48,482 nucleotides of DNA from Chloroflexota bacterium. Its GTDB lineage: Bacteria > Chloroflexota > Dehalococcoidia > UBA2979. The notes under the pieces were generated by a model. That model had not been told where the DNA came from. It saw only the letters and a program-made list of their open reading frames with translations, and ran no database searches. Positions 27,572 through 37,112 of the stretch are shown piece after piece; within the stretch, counting starts at the first letter, position 1; the number at the start of each line of letters is the position of its first letter. Both the position numbers and the translations under genes were made by a program. Location: the NCBI GenBank assembly GCA_003670735.1, contig QWQU01000006.1:1-48482 (forward strand), in the 5' to 3' direction.

Positions 27572-29143
27572 ATGCGAGCGATCCTCAGCGTCTACGACAA
27601 GACCGGCATTGCAGACTTCGCGCGTGAGCTGAGCGCCCTCGGATGGCAGCTCTTCTCGACGGGCAATACGCAGAAGGCGATCGCCGACGCGGGTGTGCCG
27701 GTGACGAGCGTTGCTGATCTCACGGGCAGCCCGGAAATGCTCGGTGGCCGCGTGAAGACGCTGCACCCGAAGGTGCACGGTGGCATCCTCGCGCGTCGCG
27801 ATCGCGACGACGACAAGGCAGACATGGCTGCGAATGGCATCGAGGGCGTCGACATGGTCGTCGGCAACCTCTACCCGTTCGTGCAGACGGTGACGCGTAC
27901 GAACACGCCGACGCTTGCTGAGGCGCTCGAAGAAATCGACATCGGTGGCCCCGCGATGATCCGTGCGGCTGCGAAGAATCACCCGTGGGTGATCCCGGTG
28001 ATCGACCCGACGGACTACCCCGCGATCATCGAGGCGCTGCGTGGTGGCGACCTGGACGCGGCGTTCCGGAAGCGACTCGCGGCGAAGGCGTTCCAGCACG
28101 TCGCGCACTACGACACGGCGATCGCCGAGTACCTGCGCGGTGAAGAAGACGTGTTCCCCGAGCAGCTGACAGTTGGTCTCACTCGCATCGGCGAGACGAT
28201 GCGTTACGGCGAGAACCCGCATCAGCGCGGCGCGATGTATCGGCTCGACTCGGTGCGGATTCCCGTGGAGGGGGTCGGCGGGTACGAGCAGCTGCACGGC
28301 AAGGGGATGTCGTACACGAACTTCCTCGACGCTGACGCGGCGTACAACCTCGTTGCGGAGTCGCCGCGTCCGGCGGTGGCGATCATCAAGCACACCAACC
28401 CTTGCTGCTTCGCCGTCGCCGAGGACGGCGAGTCGCTGGCGGCGGTGTACGAGCGCGCGCTGACACAGGGCGACGCGATCTCGGCATACGGCGGGATCGT
28501 GGCGATCAACCGGCCGCTCGACATGGAGCTGGCGACGGCGCTGCGCGATGTGCTGAGCCCGGTCGCGGGTGTGCGCATGTTCTTCGAGATTGTGATCGTG
28601 CCGGGCTTCGAGCCGGGCGCGCTGGAGCACCTGCAGAAGAAGTCGGCGGACCTGCGCATCCTGCGGGCGCCGTTGGGTGACTTCGGTCGTACGCGGCAGG
28701 AGCTGCGCTCCGTGCGCGGGGGCGTACTGGTGCAGGACGCTGACACGTCGCACGAGGCGGCGTTCGCGGTGACGAGCTCGCGCGAGCCGTCCGCCCAGGA
28801 GGTCAGCGACCTCGAGGTGGCGTGGATGGTTTGCCGGCACGTGAAGTCGAACGCGATCGTCTTCGTGAAGGACGGCGTGATGGTCGGCATGGGATCGGGG
28901 CAGCCGAACCGTGTCGAGAGCGCACGACTAGCCGTGGCCGGTGCGGGCGAGCTCGCCAAGGGGGCTGTGATGGCCTCGGACGCGTTCTTCCCGTTCCCAG
29001 ACTCGATCGAGGTGGCTGCGGCGGCCGGGGTGACGGCAGCGGTGCACCCAGGTGGCTCGATCCGCGACGAGGAGTCGATCGCAACGGCGAACACCCACAA
29101 CATGGCGCTGGTTACGTCCGGCGCGCGGCACTTCCGCCATTAG
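27572..29143 (+). CDS. purH: Bifunctional AICAR formyltransferase/IMP cyclohydrolase
   Basis: AILSVYDKTGIADFARELSALGWQLFSTGNTQKAI...GGRVKTLHPKVHGGILARR...KHTNPCCFAVA...VKSNAIVFVKDG. Confidence 0.97.
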   Translation: MRAILSVYDKTGIADFARELSALGWQLFSTGNTQKAIADAGVPVTSVADLTGSPEMLGGRVKTLHPKVHGGILARRDRDDDKADMAANGIEGVDMVVGNLYPFVQTVTRTNTPTLAEALEEIDIGGPAMIRAAAKNHPWVIPVIDPTDYPAIIEALRGGDLDAAFRKRLAAKAFQHVAHYDTAIAEYLRGEEDVFPEQLTVGLTRIGETMRYGENPHQRGAMYRLDSVRIPVEGVGGYEQLHGKGMSYTNFLDADAAYNLVAESPRPAVAIIKHTNPCCFAVAEDGESLAAVYERALTQGDAISAYGGIVAINRPLDMELATALRDVLSPVAGVRMFFEIVIVPGFEPGALEHLQKKSADLRILRAPLGDFGRTRQELRSVRGGVLVQDADTSHEAAFAVTSSREPSAQEVSDLEVAWMVCRHVKSNAIVFVKDGVMVGMGSGQPNRVESARLAVAGAGELAKGAVMASDAFFPFPDSIEVAAAAGVTAAVHPGGSIRDEESIATANTHNMALVTSGARHFRH

Positions 29144-29160
29144 GCCGCCCCGAGATACTG

Positions 29161-29181
29161 CGTCCCAAGAGAACTGGGACG
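29161..29181 (+). terminator. Hairpin after purH
   Basis: cgtccca-agagaac-tgggacg. Confidence 0.4.
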
Positions 29182-29225
29182 TCGCGCGGGGGCGCTGGTC
29201 GTCCTCGAACCGTTAGGATGCGGCC

Positions 29226-29969
29226 ATGGCCTCAGTCGACATCGTCATTCCCGTCTACAACGAAGAGCACGTGCTGGCGGACAGCATCGCGCGCGTGCTC
29301 GCCTTCCTCTCGGTGCACCCGGAGCACCAGTGGCGAATCGTGGTGGCAAACAACGCCTCCACGGACCGCACGCTGGACGTGGCGCGACGGCTTGAGGCCG
29401 AGCACCCGGGCCAGGTAGCAGCGCTGCACATCCCCGTGAAGGGTCGTGGCATCGCGCTGCGGGTGGCCTGGCTGACCTCGCCGGCCGATGTGTGCGCGTA
29501 CATGGACGTGGACCTCTCGACGGACCTGGCGCACTTGCCGGCCCTGATCGACCCGCTGGCCAATAACGAGGCGGATGTGTCCTACGGGACGCGCCTGCAC
29601 CGGCTTTCTCAGACGCACCGCGGGTTCAAGCGCGAGTTCATCTCGCGGACCTATGTGACGATTCTGAACGTGCTGGGCGGACTGCACGTCTCGGACGCGC
29701 AGTGCGGGTTCAAGGCGATCCGACGCGACGCCGCGCACGCCCTCGTGCCGCTCGTGAAGGACACGCGCTGGTTCTTTGACTCGGAGCTGCTGCTGATTGC
29801 GCAGCAGAACGGGTACCGCCTGCGTGAGGTGCCGGTACGTTGGGAAGAGGACACGGACACCCGTGTACACATTATCTCGACGGCGACGGAAGACCTGCGT
29901 GGTCTCTGGCGCTTGCGTGTGGGTGGTATCCCCAAAGTGCAGCGCGAGGCGACGTCAGGCCCTCGCTGA
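29226..29969 (+). CDS. Glycosyltransferase family 2
   Basis: VDIVIPVYNEEHVLADSI...VVANNASTDRTLDVARRL...YMDVDLSTDLAHLPALI. Confidence 0.92.
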   Translation: MASVDIVIPVYNEEHVLADSIARVLAFLSVHPEHQWRIVVANNASTDRTLDVARRLEAEHPGQVAALHIPVKGRGIALRVAWLTSPADVCAYMDVDLSTDLAHLPALIDPLANNEADVSYGTRLHRLSQTHRGFKREFISRTYVTILNVLGGLHVSDAQCGFKAIRRDAAHALVPLVKDTRWFFDSELLLIAQQNGYRLREVPVRWEEDTDTRVHIISTATEDLRGLWRLRVGGIPKVQREATSGPR

Positions 29970-29974
29970 TTGCC

Positions 29975-30003
29975 TTGACCTTACTTTGGGGTCTGACTAG
30001 TAT
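29975..30003 (+). promoter_or_regulatory. Sigma-70-like promoter for the cytochrome operon
   Basis: TTGACC (29975-29980), 17-bp spacer, TAGTAT (29998-30003). Confidence 0.65.
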
Positions 30004-30058
30004 CCCGAAGGTTTGTGAAATCGAGCACGGTTTTCCACCGCGCCGGAGGTAAAGCTCC

Positions 30059-30166
30059 ATGATTCTTGGCGAAGTTGGCGAAACCCTCGAGTTGGTTGGC
30101 GTTGTCGTCACCATTTTCTCGGCGCTCGCGATCATGGTTGTGCTGGGTAAGTACTGGGAAGCCTAG
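30059..30166 (+). CDS. Putative 35-aa single-TM peptide heading the cytochrome b operon
   Basis: MILGEVGETLELVGVVVTIFSALAIMVVLGKYWEA*, preceded by cggaggt RBS, between the promoter and the cytochrome b gene; absent from the ORF track because of length. Confidence 0.68.
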   Translation: MILGEVGETLELVGVVVTIFSALAIMVVLGKYWEA

Positions 30167-30207
30167 GTCTGATTTGGGCCCACATAGGCAGCTTGAGGGG
30201 ATGACCG

Positions 30208-30960
30208 ATGGCGACTGAGCGCCCCGAGTCGCGCAGCATGGGTGACCGGCTGTACGACGCCCTCTTCCACAACTACGTGTGGCGCTCAATCTTCCGGAGC
30301 GGCTACCCGAACACACCTCGAAACCAGATGCTCGTGGTTGCCACGAACGTCTTCCTGCACCTGCACCCGACGCGCATTCACCGCACCCACGTGAAGATCA
30401 CCCACACCTACTGCCTGGGCGGTCTCTCGTTCTTCCTGTTCCTGGGTCTGACCATTACCGGCGTGCTGCTGATGTTCTATTACGTGCCGTCCGTTGAACG
30501 GGCGTACGAGGACATCCTCCACCTGGAGCAGGACGTCCGATTCGGCTTCCTGATGCGCAACCTGCACCGATGGATGGCGCACGGCATGGTGATCATGGTG
30601 CTGATGCACATGATGCGCGTGTTCTACACGGGCGCGTACAAGCCGCCCAGGGAGTTCAACTGGGTCGTCGGCGTTGTGCTGCTCGTCCTGACGTTGCTGC
30701 TCTCGTTCACCGGCTACCTGTTGCCGTGGGACCAGCTCGCGTTCTGGGCCATCACCGTCGGTACCAACATGGTTGGCTCCGCGCCGGTGCTCGGCCCGCC
30801 GAACAAGTTCGCCATGATCGGCGGCTTCGAGGTCGGCCCGAACGCTCTCATCCGCTTCTACACGCTGCACGTGATCGGCCTGCCGCTACTGGCAGCGACC
30901 TTCATGGCCGTGCACTTCTGGCGCATCCGCCGTGACGGCGGACTGGCCAGGCCGCTGTAG
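30208..30960 (+). CDS. Cytochrome b (b6-type) subunit of a bc/b6f-like complex
   Basis: [38 protein letters not shown]...[41 protein letters not shown]...[14 protein letters not shown]...[32 protein letters not shown]. Confidence 0.95.
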   Translation: MATERPESRSMGDRLYDALFHNYVWRSIFRSGYPNTPRNQMLVVATNVFLHLHPTRIHRTHVKITHTYCLGGLSFFLFLGLTITGVLLMFYYVPSVERAYEDILHLEQDVRFGFLMRNLHRWMAHGMVIMVLMHMMRVFYTGAYKPPREFNWVVGVVLLVLTLLLSFTGYLLPWDQLAFWAITVGTNMVGSAPVLGPPNKFAMIGGFEVGPNALIRFYTLHVIGLPLLAATFMAVHFWRIRRDGGLARPL

Positions 30961-30977
30961 GCCGGGGGAACTGAACG

Positions 30978-31847
30978 ATGGTTGCTGCTGCTCAGGAAAC
31001 TGCTGAGTCCGCTGCCGTCCGTGCGAAGGCTCGGCGTGCGCGTGACGAGGAATTGCTGGTCTGGCCGGATCTCGTCTTCGTCGAGTTCATCGCGGCGATG
31101 GTGTTCCTGCTCGCGCTGACCGCGCTGTCGATCACGATCGACGCGCCGCTGCTCGACCGTGCGAACCCGGCCGTGACGCCGAACCCGTCCAAGGCGCCGT
31201 GGTACTTCCTGAATCTGCAGGAGCTGCTGCTGCACATGGACCCGGCACTGGCCGGTGTGATCGTGCCGACGGTGGCCCTGGTCGCGCTGGGCGCGATTCC
31301 CTACTACGACCAGTCCAACGAGGGCCAGGGCGAGTGGCTGTCCACGCCGAACGCGTGGCGCCTGATGTGGATCGGCACTGCGGTCGGCTCGATCGGCAGC
31401 ATCATCCTCATCCTCTTCGACGCCTCGATGCACGTTCGCATCTATGAAGGCCTGACGCACGGCAAGTGGCCGGTGGCGCTGAACTTCATTCGCAACGCGC
31501 GCTCGATTCAGAACGACCTGCCGTGGCCGGCGTGGACTCGAGCGATCGACACGAACCCGATTCTGCGGACGGACCTGCTGGGTCTGCCGAAGATGGACCT
31601 GTCGATCAACATTCCCGAGCTGTTCGTGGCACAGATCATCCCGATCTCGCTGATGATGGGCCTGCCGATCATCTTCTCGATCGTGCTGTGGAAGATGGGC
31701 GAGGCGAAGACGCGGCGCGACCACATGATCGCGCAGTTCGCTGGATTCATCGCTGTGTATGTCGTGCTGACGCTGGTCGGTACCGCGTTCCGCGGCCAGG
31801 GCATGGAATTGCTCCCGCCGTGGCTCGTGAAGCCGCCGGTTTCCTAG
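30978..31847 (+). CDS. Cytochrome b C-terminal domain / subunit IV-like protein with C-terminal extension
   Basis: LTALSITIDAPLLDRANPAVTPNPSKAPWYFLNLQELLLHMDP: PEWY-region variant (PWYFLNLQE) of subunit IV. Confidence 0.92.
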   Translation: MVAAAQETAESAAVRAKARRARDEELLVWPDLVFVEFIAAMVFLLALTALSITIDAPLLDRANPAVTPNPSKAPWYFLNLQELLLHMDPALAGVIVPTVALVALGAIPYYDQSNEGQGEWLSTPNAWRLMWIGTAVGSIGSIILILFDASMHVRIYEGLTHGKWPVALNFIRNARSIQNDLPWPAWTRAIDTNPILRTDLLGLPKMDLSINIPELFVAQIIPISLMMGLPIIFSIVLWKMGEAKTRRDHMIAQFAGFIAVYVVLTLVGTAFRGQGMELLPPWLVKPPVS

Positions 31848-31869
31848 GGCTGGGTACGGAGATCAATCG

Positions 31870-32553
31870 ATGACCACACCCCGAACGACGCCTCCTGACA
31901 TGGGTGAATCGCCCGCCGCTGGCGAGTCGATAGAGACGTGGCGCGAAGCCCTGGCTGCGCGCCGCACTGTCGCCGAGACCAACGTCCCCGGTGCGCTGGC
32001 GACCCGTCCCGACATGGAGGCGAGCCGACGCTCGTTCATCCGCGGCTCGTTCATGGGCGGCCTCGGCCTGGCGTTGCTGGGCTCTGTCGGCCTGCTCGTG
32101 GACTACCTCTACCCGCGCGGTGTGCGCGGCTTCGGTGGCCCGGTGGCGGCCGGCAAGATCACGGACTACAAGAAGGGCGCCGAGCCCAAGCACTTCCTCG
32201 ATGGCCAGTTCTACGTCACGAACCTCGACCCGGCCGAGAAGCGGGCCGGTGGCAGTGGCGGTGGCGACGGCCTGATCGCGCTGTGGCACAAGTGCCCCCA
32301 CCTGGGCTGCACGGTGCCGTGGCGCCCGGAATTCGACTACGAGGGTGACAAGGGCTGGTTCCGCTGCCCGTGCCACGGCTCCACGTACACGAAGGCTGGT
32401 GTCCGCGTGTTCGGCCCTGCGCCGCGCCCGATGGACACGATGAAGATCGAAGTCGACGCCGCTGGCAACGTCGTGGTGCAGACCGGCGTGCGAACGCTCG
32501 GTGGCCCGGACAACCCCCAGCGCGCACAGAAGTTCCCGGGCCTGCCGGCTTAA
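31870..32553 (+). CDS. Rieske [2Fe-2S] protein
   Basis: SRRSFIRGSFMGGLGLALLGSVGLLVDYLYPRG (TAT-like anchor); CPHLGCTVPW and CPCHGSTY Rieske motifs. Confidence 0.95.
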   Translation: MTTPRTTPPDMGESPAAGESIETWREALAARRTVAETNVPGALATRPDMEASRRSFIRGSFMGGLGLALLGSVGLLVDYLYPRGVRGFGGPVAAGKITDYKKGAEPKHFLDGQFYVTNLDPAEKRAGGSGGGDGLIALWHKCPHLGCTVPWRPEFDYEGDKGWFRCPCHGSTYTKAGVRVFGPAPRPMDTMKIEVDAAGNVVVQTGVRTLGGPDNPQRAQKFPGLPA

Positions 32554-32592
32554 TCGAATGACTCAGCAGGCGGCATCTGGATTGGTAGGGCA

Positions 32593-33546
32593 ATGAACAC
32601 CAGCAAGCAGGTCAACATCATGATCGGCACGGTGCTGCTCGCCATCCTGGTGTTTGGCGGGTACATCGGCTACGAGAGCACGCGTCAGGCTGAGGCCCGC
32701 GTGGAGATCACCGAGCGCATCGCTGAGCGTGGCGCGCGCCTGTTCGTGAACAACTGCCGCAGCTGCCACGGCCTGGAGGGCGAGGGTCACGTCGGCCCGG
32801 TGTTGAACCGCCCTGGCTTCCGCATCATCGGCGAGCACGACCCGAGTGGCGCACCCCCGAGCCCGCAGGGCGAGGCGGACGCGGTGACCAACTTCCTGTT
32901 CAACACCATCTCCTGCGGCCGCACGAACACCTTCATGCCGCTCTGGGCGCAGCGCTTCGGCGGCTCGCTCTCCGACACGCAGGTGCACCAGCTCGTGACG
33001 ATGATCTCCGAGGGCCGCTGGGACCTCGTAAAGGAGATCGGCGACGAGCACGACAAGGAAGTCGGCGCGACTCCCGCGACGATCCTGGCCGATGCGAGCA
33101 CGCTGAGCCTGACTGAGAAGAACTGCGGTCAGTTCACCGCTGACAACGCTGCCGACATCCGTGGCCGCGACCCGTTCAAGGCTGCACCCGCTGGTGGCGC
33201 TGCGGCGGCTCCCGCAGCTGGTGGTGCGGCGCCCGCGGCTCCGGCCGCTGGTCCGGCGGCTGAGGGTAAGACCCTCGCGACCGCAAACGGCTGCACGGCA
33301 TGCCACTCGGTCGGTGGTGCGGCGGGCGTGGGCCCGACGTGGAAGGGTCTCTCGGGGCACGATGTGCCGCTGGCTGACGGCTCGACGGCGAAGGCGGATG
33401 ACGCCTACCTGAAGGAATCGATCATCAACCCGGGTGCTAAGATCGTGAAGGGCTTCGCGCCTGGCATCATGCCCGCGACCTTCAAGGACAAGCTTTCCGA
33501 CGCGCAGATCGACGCGATCATCGCGTACATCAAGACGTTGAATTAA
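32593..33546 (+). CDS. Membrane-anchored di-heme cytochrome c
   Basis: Two CxxCH motifs (CRSCH, CTACH) separated by an Ala/Pro-rich linker; N-terminal TM. Confidence 0.95.
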   Translation: MNTSKQVNIMIGTVLLAILVFGGYIGYESTRQAEARVEITERIAERGARLFVNNCRSCHGLEGEGHVGPVLNRPGFRIIGEHDPSGAPPSPQGEADAVTNFLFNTISCGRTNTFMPLWAQRFGGSLSDTQVHQLVTMISEGRWDLVKEIGDEHDKEVGATPATILADASTLSLTEKNCGQFTADNAADIRGRDPFKAAPAGGAAAAPAAGGAAPAAPAAGPAAEGKTLATANGCTACHSVGGAAGVGPTWKGLSGHDVPLADGSTAKADDAYLKESIINPGAKIVKGFAPGIMPATFKDKLSDAQIDAIIAYIKTLN

Positions 33547-33588
33547 CTAGCAAGCGGGTCGGCGTTTCGCCGGCGGAGGGGGAAACTG

Positions 33589-33705
33589 ATGGCTGTTGTA
33601 ACTGGCAAGCGGTACCGCTGCCCCAAGTGCGGCGCTGAGTTCATCGCCACCAAGGGCGGCGATGGCACGCTGAAGCACGACGACGTCGAGCTCGAGCAAC
33701 TCTAA
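33589..33705 (+). CDS. Desulforedoxin-like mini zinc/iron-ribbon protein (38 aa)
   Basis: MAVVTGKRYRCPKCGAEFIATKGGDGTLKHDDVELEQL*; cggagggggaaa RBS; resembles the desulforedoxin domain but lacks the second CC pair. Confidence 0.75.
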   Translation: MAVVTGKRYRCPKCGAEFIATKGGDGTLKHDDVELEQL

Positions 33706-33722
33706 GGGATAGGGAAGAACTC

Positions 33723-33866
33723 ATGGCTGTTGCACTCGGTAAGCGCTACCAGGAGCCCGGTTCCGGCATTGAGCTGCTTTGCATCAAGGCCGGTGACTGC
33801 GCCCTGAACATCGACGGCAAGGGTCTGGAAGAGCTCCAGCCCAAGGTGCTCCCGTCGGCTGACTAG
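33723..33866 (+). CDS. Paralogous desulforedoxin-like mini protein (47 aa)
   Basis: MAVALGKRYQEPGSGIELLCIKAGDCALNIDGKGLEELQPKVLPSAD*; alignable to the preceding ORF (MAV..GKRY....G.E...KxGD..L), RBS agggaag. Confidence 0.72.
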   Translation: MAVALGKRYQEPGSGIELLCIKAGDCALNIDGKGLEELQPKVLPSAD

Positions 33867-33891
33867 TCTCGTTCCAGGTTCCTGACCATTT

Positions 33892-33934
33892 GCGAGCCTC
33901 ATGTGACGCGTATTAGCGCGTACGTGAGGCTCGC
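33892..33934 (+). terminator. Strong hairpin terminator between mini-protein genes and rpsU
   Basis: gcgagcctcatgtgacgcg-tatta-gcgcgtacgtgaggctcgc, near-perfect long stem. Confidence 0.7.
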
Positions 33935-33993
33935 CTAGTCTCGCGACCTGTTTCGATGTTCGAATTCTTGCGGGGAGGGGGTGATTTCTCAGC

Positions 33994-34200
33994 ATGAGTG
34001 ACGTTCAAGTTGGAGAGATGGAGTCGCTCGAGTCGGCTCTCAAGCGCTTCAACAAGCGTGTACAGGCAGATGGCATCCTCGCGGACGCCCGCCGACACGA
34101 GTATTACGAGAAGCCCTCGGTACTCCGCAAGAAGAAGGAAGCCGCGCGCATCCGCAAGTTGCGCAAGGCGATCCGCACGCAGGCAGCCCGCCAGCGGTAA
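33994..34200 (+). CDS. rpsU: 30S ribosomal protein S21
   Basis: [50 protein letters not shown]. Confidence 0.94.
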   Translation: MSDVQVGEMESLESALKRFNKRVQADGILADARRHEYYEKPSVLRKKKEAARIRKLRKAIRTQAARQR

Positions 34201-34328
34201 ATCTCGAACCCCGGCATCGCGTCCGGGGTTCTTGCTATCCAGGCCCGGATCACGCCGAGGTTCGCCCTCGTTTTGCTCGGCTCTGGCATCATCGAATGCG
34301 CCGGTGATCGTCCGGTGGAGGAGTCGTC

Positions 34329-34775
34329 ATGCCGTTGGTCCAGCAGATCCAGAACGAATTGCCCGAGGCGATGCGAGGCGGCGATGCGCGGCGGCGCGAC
34401 ATCCTGCGGCTGCTGATCGCGGCATTCGGCAACGAGCGCATAGCGCTGGGGCACGAGCTGAGTGACGACGAGGCAATCGCGACGCTGCAGAAGCAGGCGA
34501 AGCAACGGCGCGAGTCGATCGAGCAGTTCGCGGCGGGCAACCGCCAGGACCTTGTCGACCACGAGCAGGAAGAGCTCGACCTGATCCTCTCGTACCTGCC
34601 GGTCGACCTGTCCGATGACGAGCTGCAGGCGCTGGTGAGCGCAGCGGTGGCGCAGTCTGGCGCGAGTGGCGCGAAGGACTTCGGCAAGGTGATGGGGCCG
34701 CTGATGAAGCAGGTCGCCGGTCGCGCCGATGGCGCACGTGTGCAGACGATGGTGCGGGCAGCGCTCGGCGCATGA
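34329..34775 (+). CDS. GatB/YqeY domain protein
   Basis: RRRDILRLLIAAFGNERIALG...EDLVDHEQEELDLILSYLP-type sequence (NRQDLVDHEQEELDLILSYLPVDLSDDELQALV)...GAKDFGKVMGPLMKQVAGRADGARV. Confidence 0.93.
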   Translation: MPLVQQIQNELPEAMRGGDARRRDILRLLIAAFGNERIALGHELSDDEAIATLQKQAKQRRESIEQFAAGNRQDLVDHEQEELDLILSYLPVDLSDDELQALVSAAVAQSGASGAKDFGKVMGPLMKQVAGRADGARVQTMVRAALGA

Positions 34776-37042
34776 GCGCTGGTCGCGAGTCGCTGATCGC
34801 GCGCGGGACGCGTGGCACCTCTGGGCGCATCGGGCGCGAGGCTGCGATCACGCTCGGGCTGGTCGTGGCGGTGCTCGTTGCGGGCGTGCTGTTCCCGTGG
34901 TTCCCGGGCACGGCCTCACTCGAGGAGGGTGCGCGCGCGCCGTGGACGCTGACGGCACCGCGGGCGATCTCGTACGACTCGATGGCGCGCACGAACGAAG
35001 TGCGCAACGAGGCCGCGAACGCTGTCCCGGACGTGCTCGTCCTCGACCCATCGGTGCGTGATCGCGAGATCGCGGAGCTCGACCGCGAGATGGCGGCGCT
35101 CCAACAAGTACGGAGTGACTCGTCGTTGTCGCCGAGTGGGCGCGAGACCTCGGTGCGCGCTTTGCCGATGAAACTGACCGCGCCCGCCGCGAGCGCGATC
35201 GTGAACGCGAGCGACGAGCGATGGTCGCTGATTGCCTCGGACGCGCGCGCGGCGCTCGGACGTGTGATGTCGGGCACGCTGCGCGACACCGACCTGGCGG
35301 CAGCACGCCAACGTGCGACGGGCTTCCTCTCGCCCACACTTGCGGTGACCGAGGTTGGCGCGATCAACGAGCTGCTCGCACCACTCGTCGTGCCGACGCT
35401 GGTCGTCGATGCACAGCGCACTTCGGCGTTGCGAAGCGAGGCGCGCAAAGGCCAGCCGCCGGTACACGTCTCGCACGCGCGCGGCGAAGTGCTTGTGACC
35501 GAGGGACAGCAGCTCAGTGCTGCCGACCTCGAGCTGCTCGAGCACTCAGGGCTGCTCGCCGTGGGGATCCGCACGACCGATGTGATCGCGGCGGGCGTGC
35601 TCGCACTGCTCGTAGCGGCGGCGGTCGGTGGGTACGTGTTTGTGGCGCAGCCGACCTCGCTGCAGAGCGGGTCGCGACAACTGCTGTTCGTTGCACTGAT
35701 TGTGGTGCCGGCGCTGGTGACGAAGGTGGCGTTCGCGTACGCGCTGCCGGACCTCGATCGACGATTCCTGGTCTACGCACTGCCGCTCGCGGCCGCGCCG
35801 ATGCTGGCGGCGATCTTGCTCGACACGGGGCTGGCGCTGCTGATCGCGGTGCTGCTGCCGGTGATCGCGGCGTTCATCGCGGCGTACCTGCCGCTGACGC
35901 AGGGCGATACCACAGGTGGACTCGAGATCGCGCGTGTGCTGCTCGGGTTTGGGGCAGCCTCGTACGCCGGTGTGCTGACATCGGCTCGCGCGAGTCGGCT
36001 GCACCACTACGTGCTCGCGAGCGCGGTGGCGGCGGTGGTCGAGCTCGTCGCGCTAGGTGTGGTGTGGCTGATCGATGCCAACCGCAGCAACTGGGATCCG
36101 GCATGGATGGCCGGTGCGGGGCTCGTGAGCGGCGTGCTGACGACGGCGATCGTGCTGGTGCTGTTCATGGTGCTGCGGCGCCGGTTTGGCGTCGTAACCC
36201 GCGTCGAGCTGATGGAGCTCACGCAGCTGAGCCAGCCGCTGCTGCGCCGCCTGCAGGACGAAGCGCCGGGCACGTTCCAGCACTCGATCGTCGTGGGCAA
36301 CCTCGCGGAACGCGCAGCGGAGCGGATCGGCGCGGACCCGCTGCTCGTGCGCATCGGGGCGTATTACCACGACGCCGGCAAGCTCGTGGCACCTCCGTTC
36401 TTCGTGGAGAACAGCGGTGAGTCGAATCCGCACGACACACTGGACCCGCTGCAGAGCACGCGCGTGATCCTGCGGCACGTCACCGCGGGCGTGGAGATCG
36501 CGCGCGAGGCAGGGCTGCCCGAGGCGGTCGTCGACTTCATCCCGCAGCACCACGGCACGCGACTCGCGGTGTTCTTCTATCGCCGCGCGGCGGCGGACGA
36601 CGCTGCCGTCGATCCCGAGCTCTTCCGCTACCCCGGCCCACGCCCGCAGAGCCGCGAGGCTGCGCTCGTGATGCTGGCGGACGCGACGGAGGCGGCTGCC
36701 CGGGCCAGCCTCGACCATTCGCCGGAGCGGGTGCGCGAGATCGTCGAGGCTGTGATCCGCGAGCGTGTCGAGGAGGGCCAGTTCGACCAGTGCTCGATCT
36801 CGCTGCGAGACCTGCGGGTGGTGGCCGACTCGTTCGCGGGGATGCTCAATGCCATCTACCACCCTCGGATCGAGTACCCCGAGCCCACCGCGCGCGAGCT
36901 GGCGACGCGGCGCACAGCACGCCTCGACGAGCCACGGGTCGTAGGGGCGCTCGCAGGTGGACCGGCGACGCGTCCGGCGCTGCCAAGCCCGACGGCCGAG
37001 ATGAACGAGGACACGCCCAACCCGCCCAGCGACGAGGAGTAG
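34772..37042 (+). CDS. 7TM-HD family cyclic-dinucleotide phosphodiesterase (PgpH-like)
   Basis: 7TM region plus HD domain: GTFQHSIVVGNLAERAAERIGADPLLVRIGAYYHDAGKLVAPPFFVEN...DFIPQHHGTRLAVFFY; ATGA overlap with the YqeY gene. Confidence 0.92.
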   Translation: MSAGRESLIARGTRGTSGRIGREAAITLGLVVAVLVAGVLFPWFPGTASLEEGARAPWTLTAPRAISYDSMARTNEVRNEAANAVPDVLVLDPSVRDREIAELDREMAALQQVRSDSSLSPSGRETSVRALPMKLTAPAASAIVNASDERWSLIASDARAALGRVMSGTLRDTDLAAARQRATGFLSPTLAVTEVGAINELLAPLVVPTLVVDAQRTSALRSEARKGQPPVHVSHARGEVLVTEGQQLSAADLELLEHSGLLAVGIRTTDVIAAGVLALLVAAAVGGYVFVAQPTSLQSGSRQLLFVALIVVPALVTKVAFAYALPDLDRRFLVYALPLAAAPMLAAILLDTGLALLIAVLLPVIAAFIAAYLPLTQGDTTGGLEIARVLLGFGAASYAGVLTSARASRLHHYVLASAVAAVVELVALGVVWLIDANRSNWDPAWMAGAGLVSGVLTTAIVLVLFMVLRRRFGVVTRVELMELTQLSQPLLRRLQDEAPGTFQHSIVVGNLAERAAERIGADPLLVRIGAYYHDAGKLVAPPFFVENSGESNPHDTLDPLQSTRVILRHVTAGVEIAREAGLPEAVVDFIPQHHGTRLAVFFYRRAAADDAAVDPELFRYPGPRPQSREAALVMLADATEAAARASLDHSPERVREIVEAVIRERVEEGQFDQCSISLRDLRVVADSFAGMLNAIYHPRIEYPEPTARELATRRTARLDEPRVVGALAGGPATRPALPSPTAEMNEDTPNPPSDEE

Positions 37043-37112
37043 GCCGCGCGGCGTGCAGCCGCTACCGGCCGCCTCGATATACTGAGGGCGAATCCCCAGC
37101 GCGGAGGGTCTG

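Noticed and set aside
27521-28840. 439-aa minus-strand ORF
   Set aside because: Antisense to purH; composition typical of shadow ORFs.
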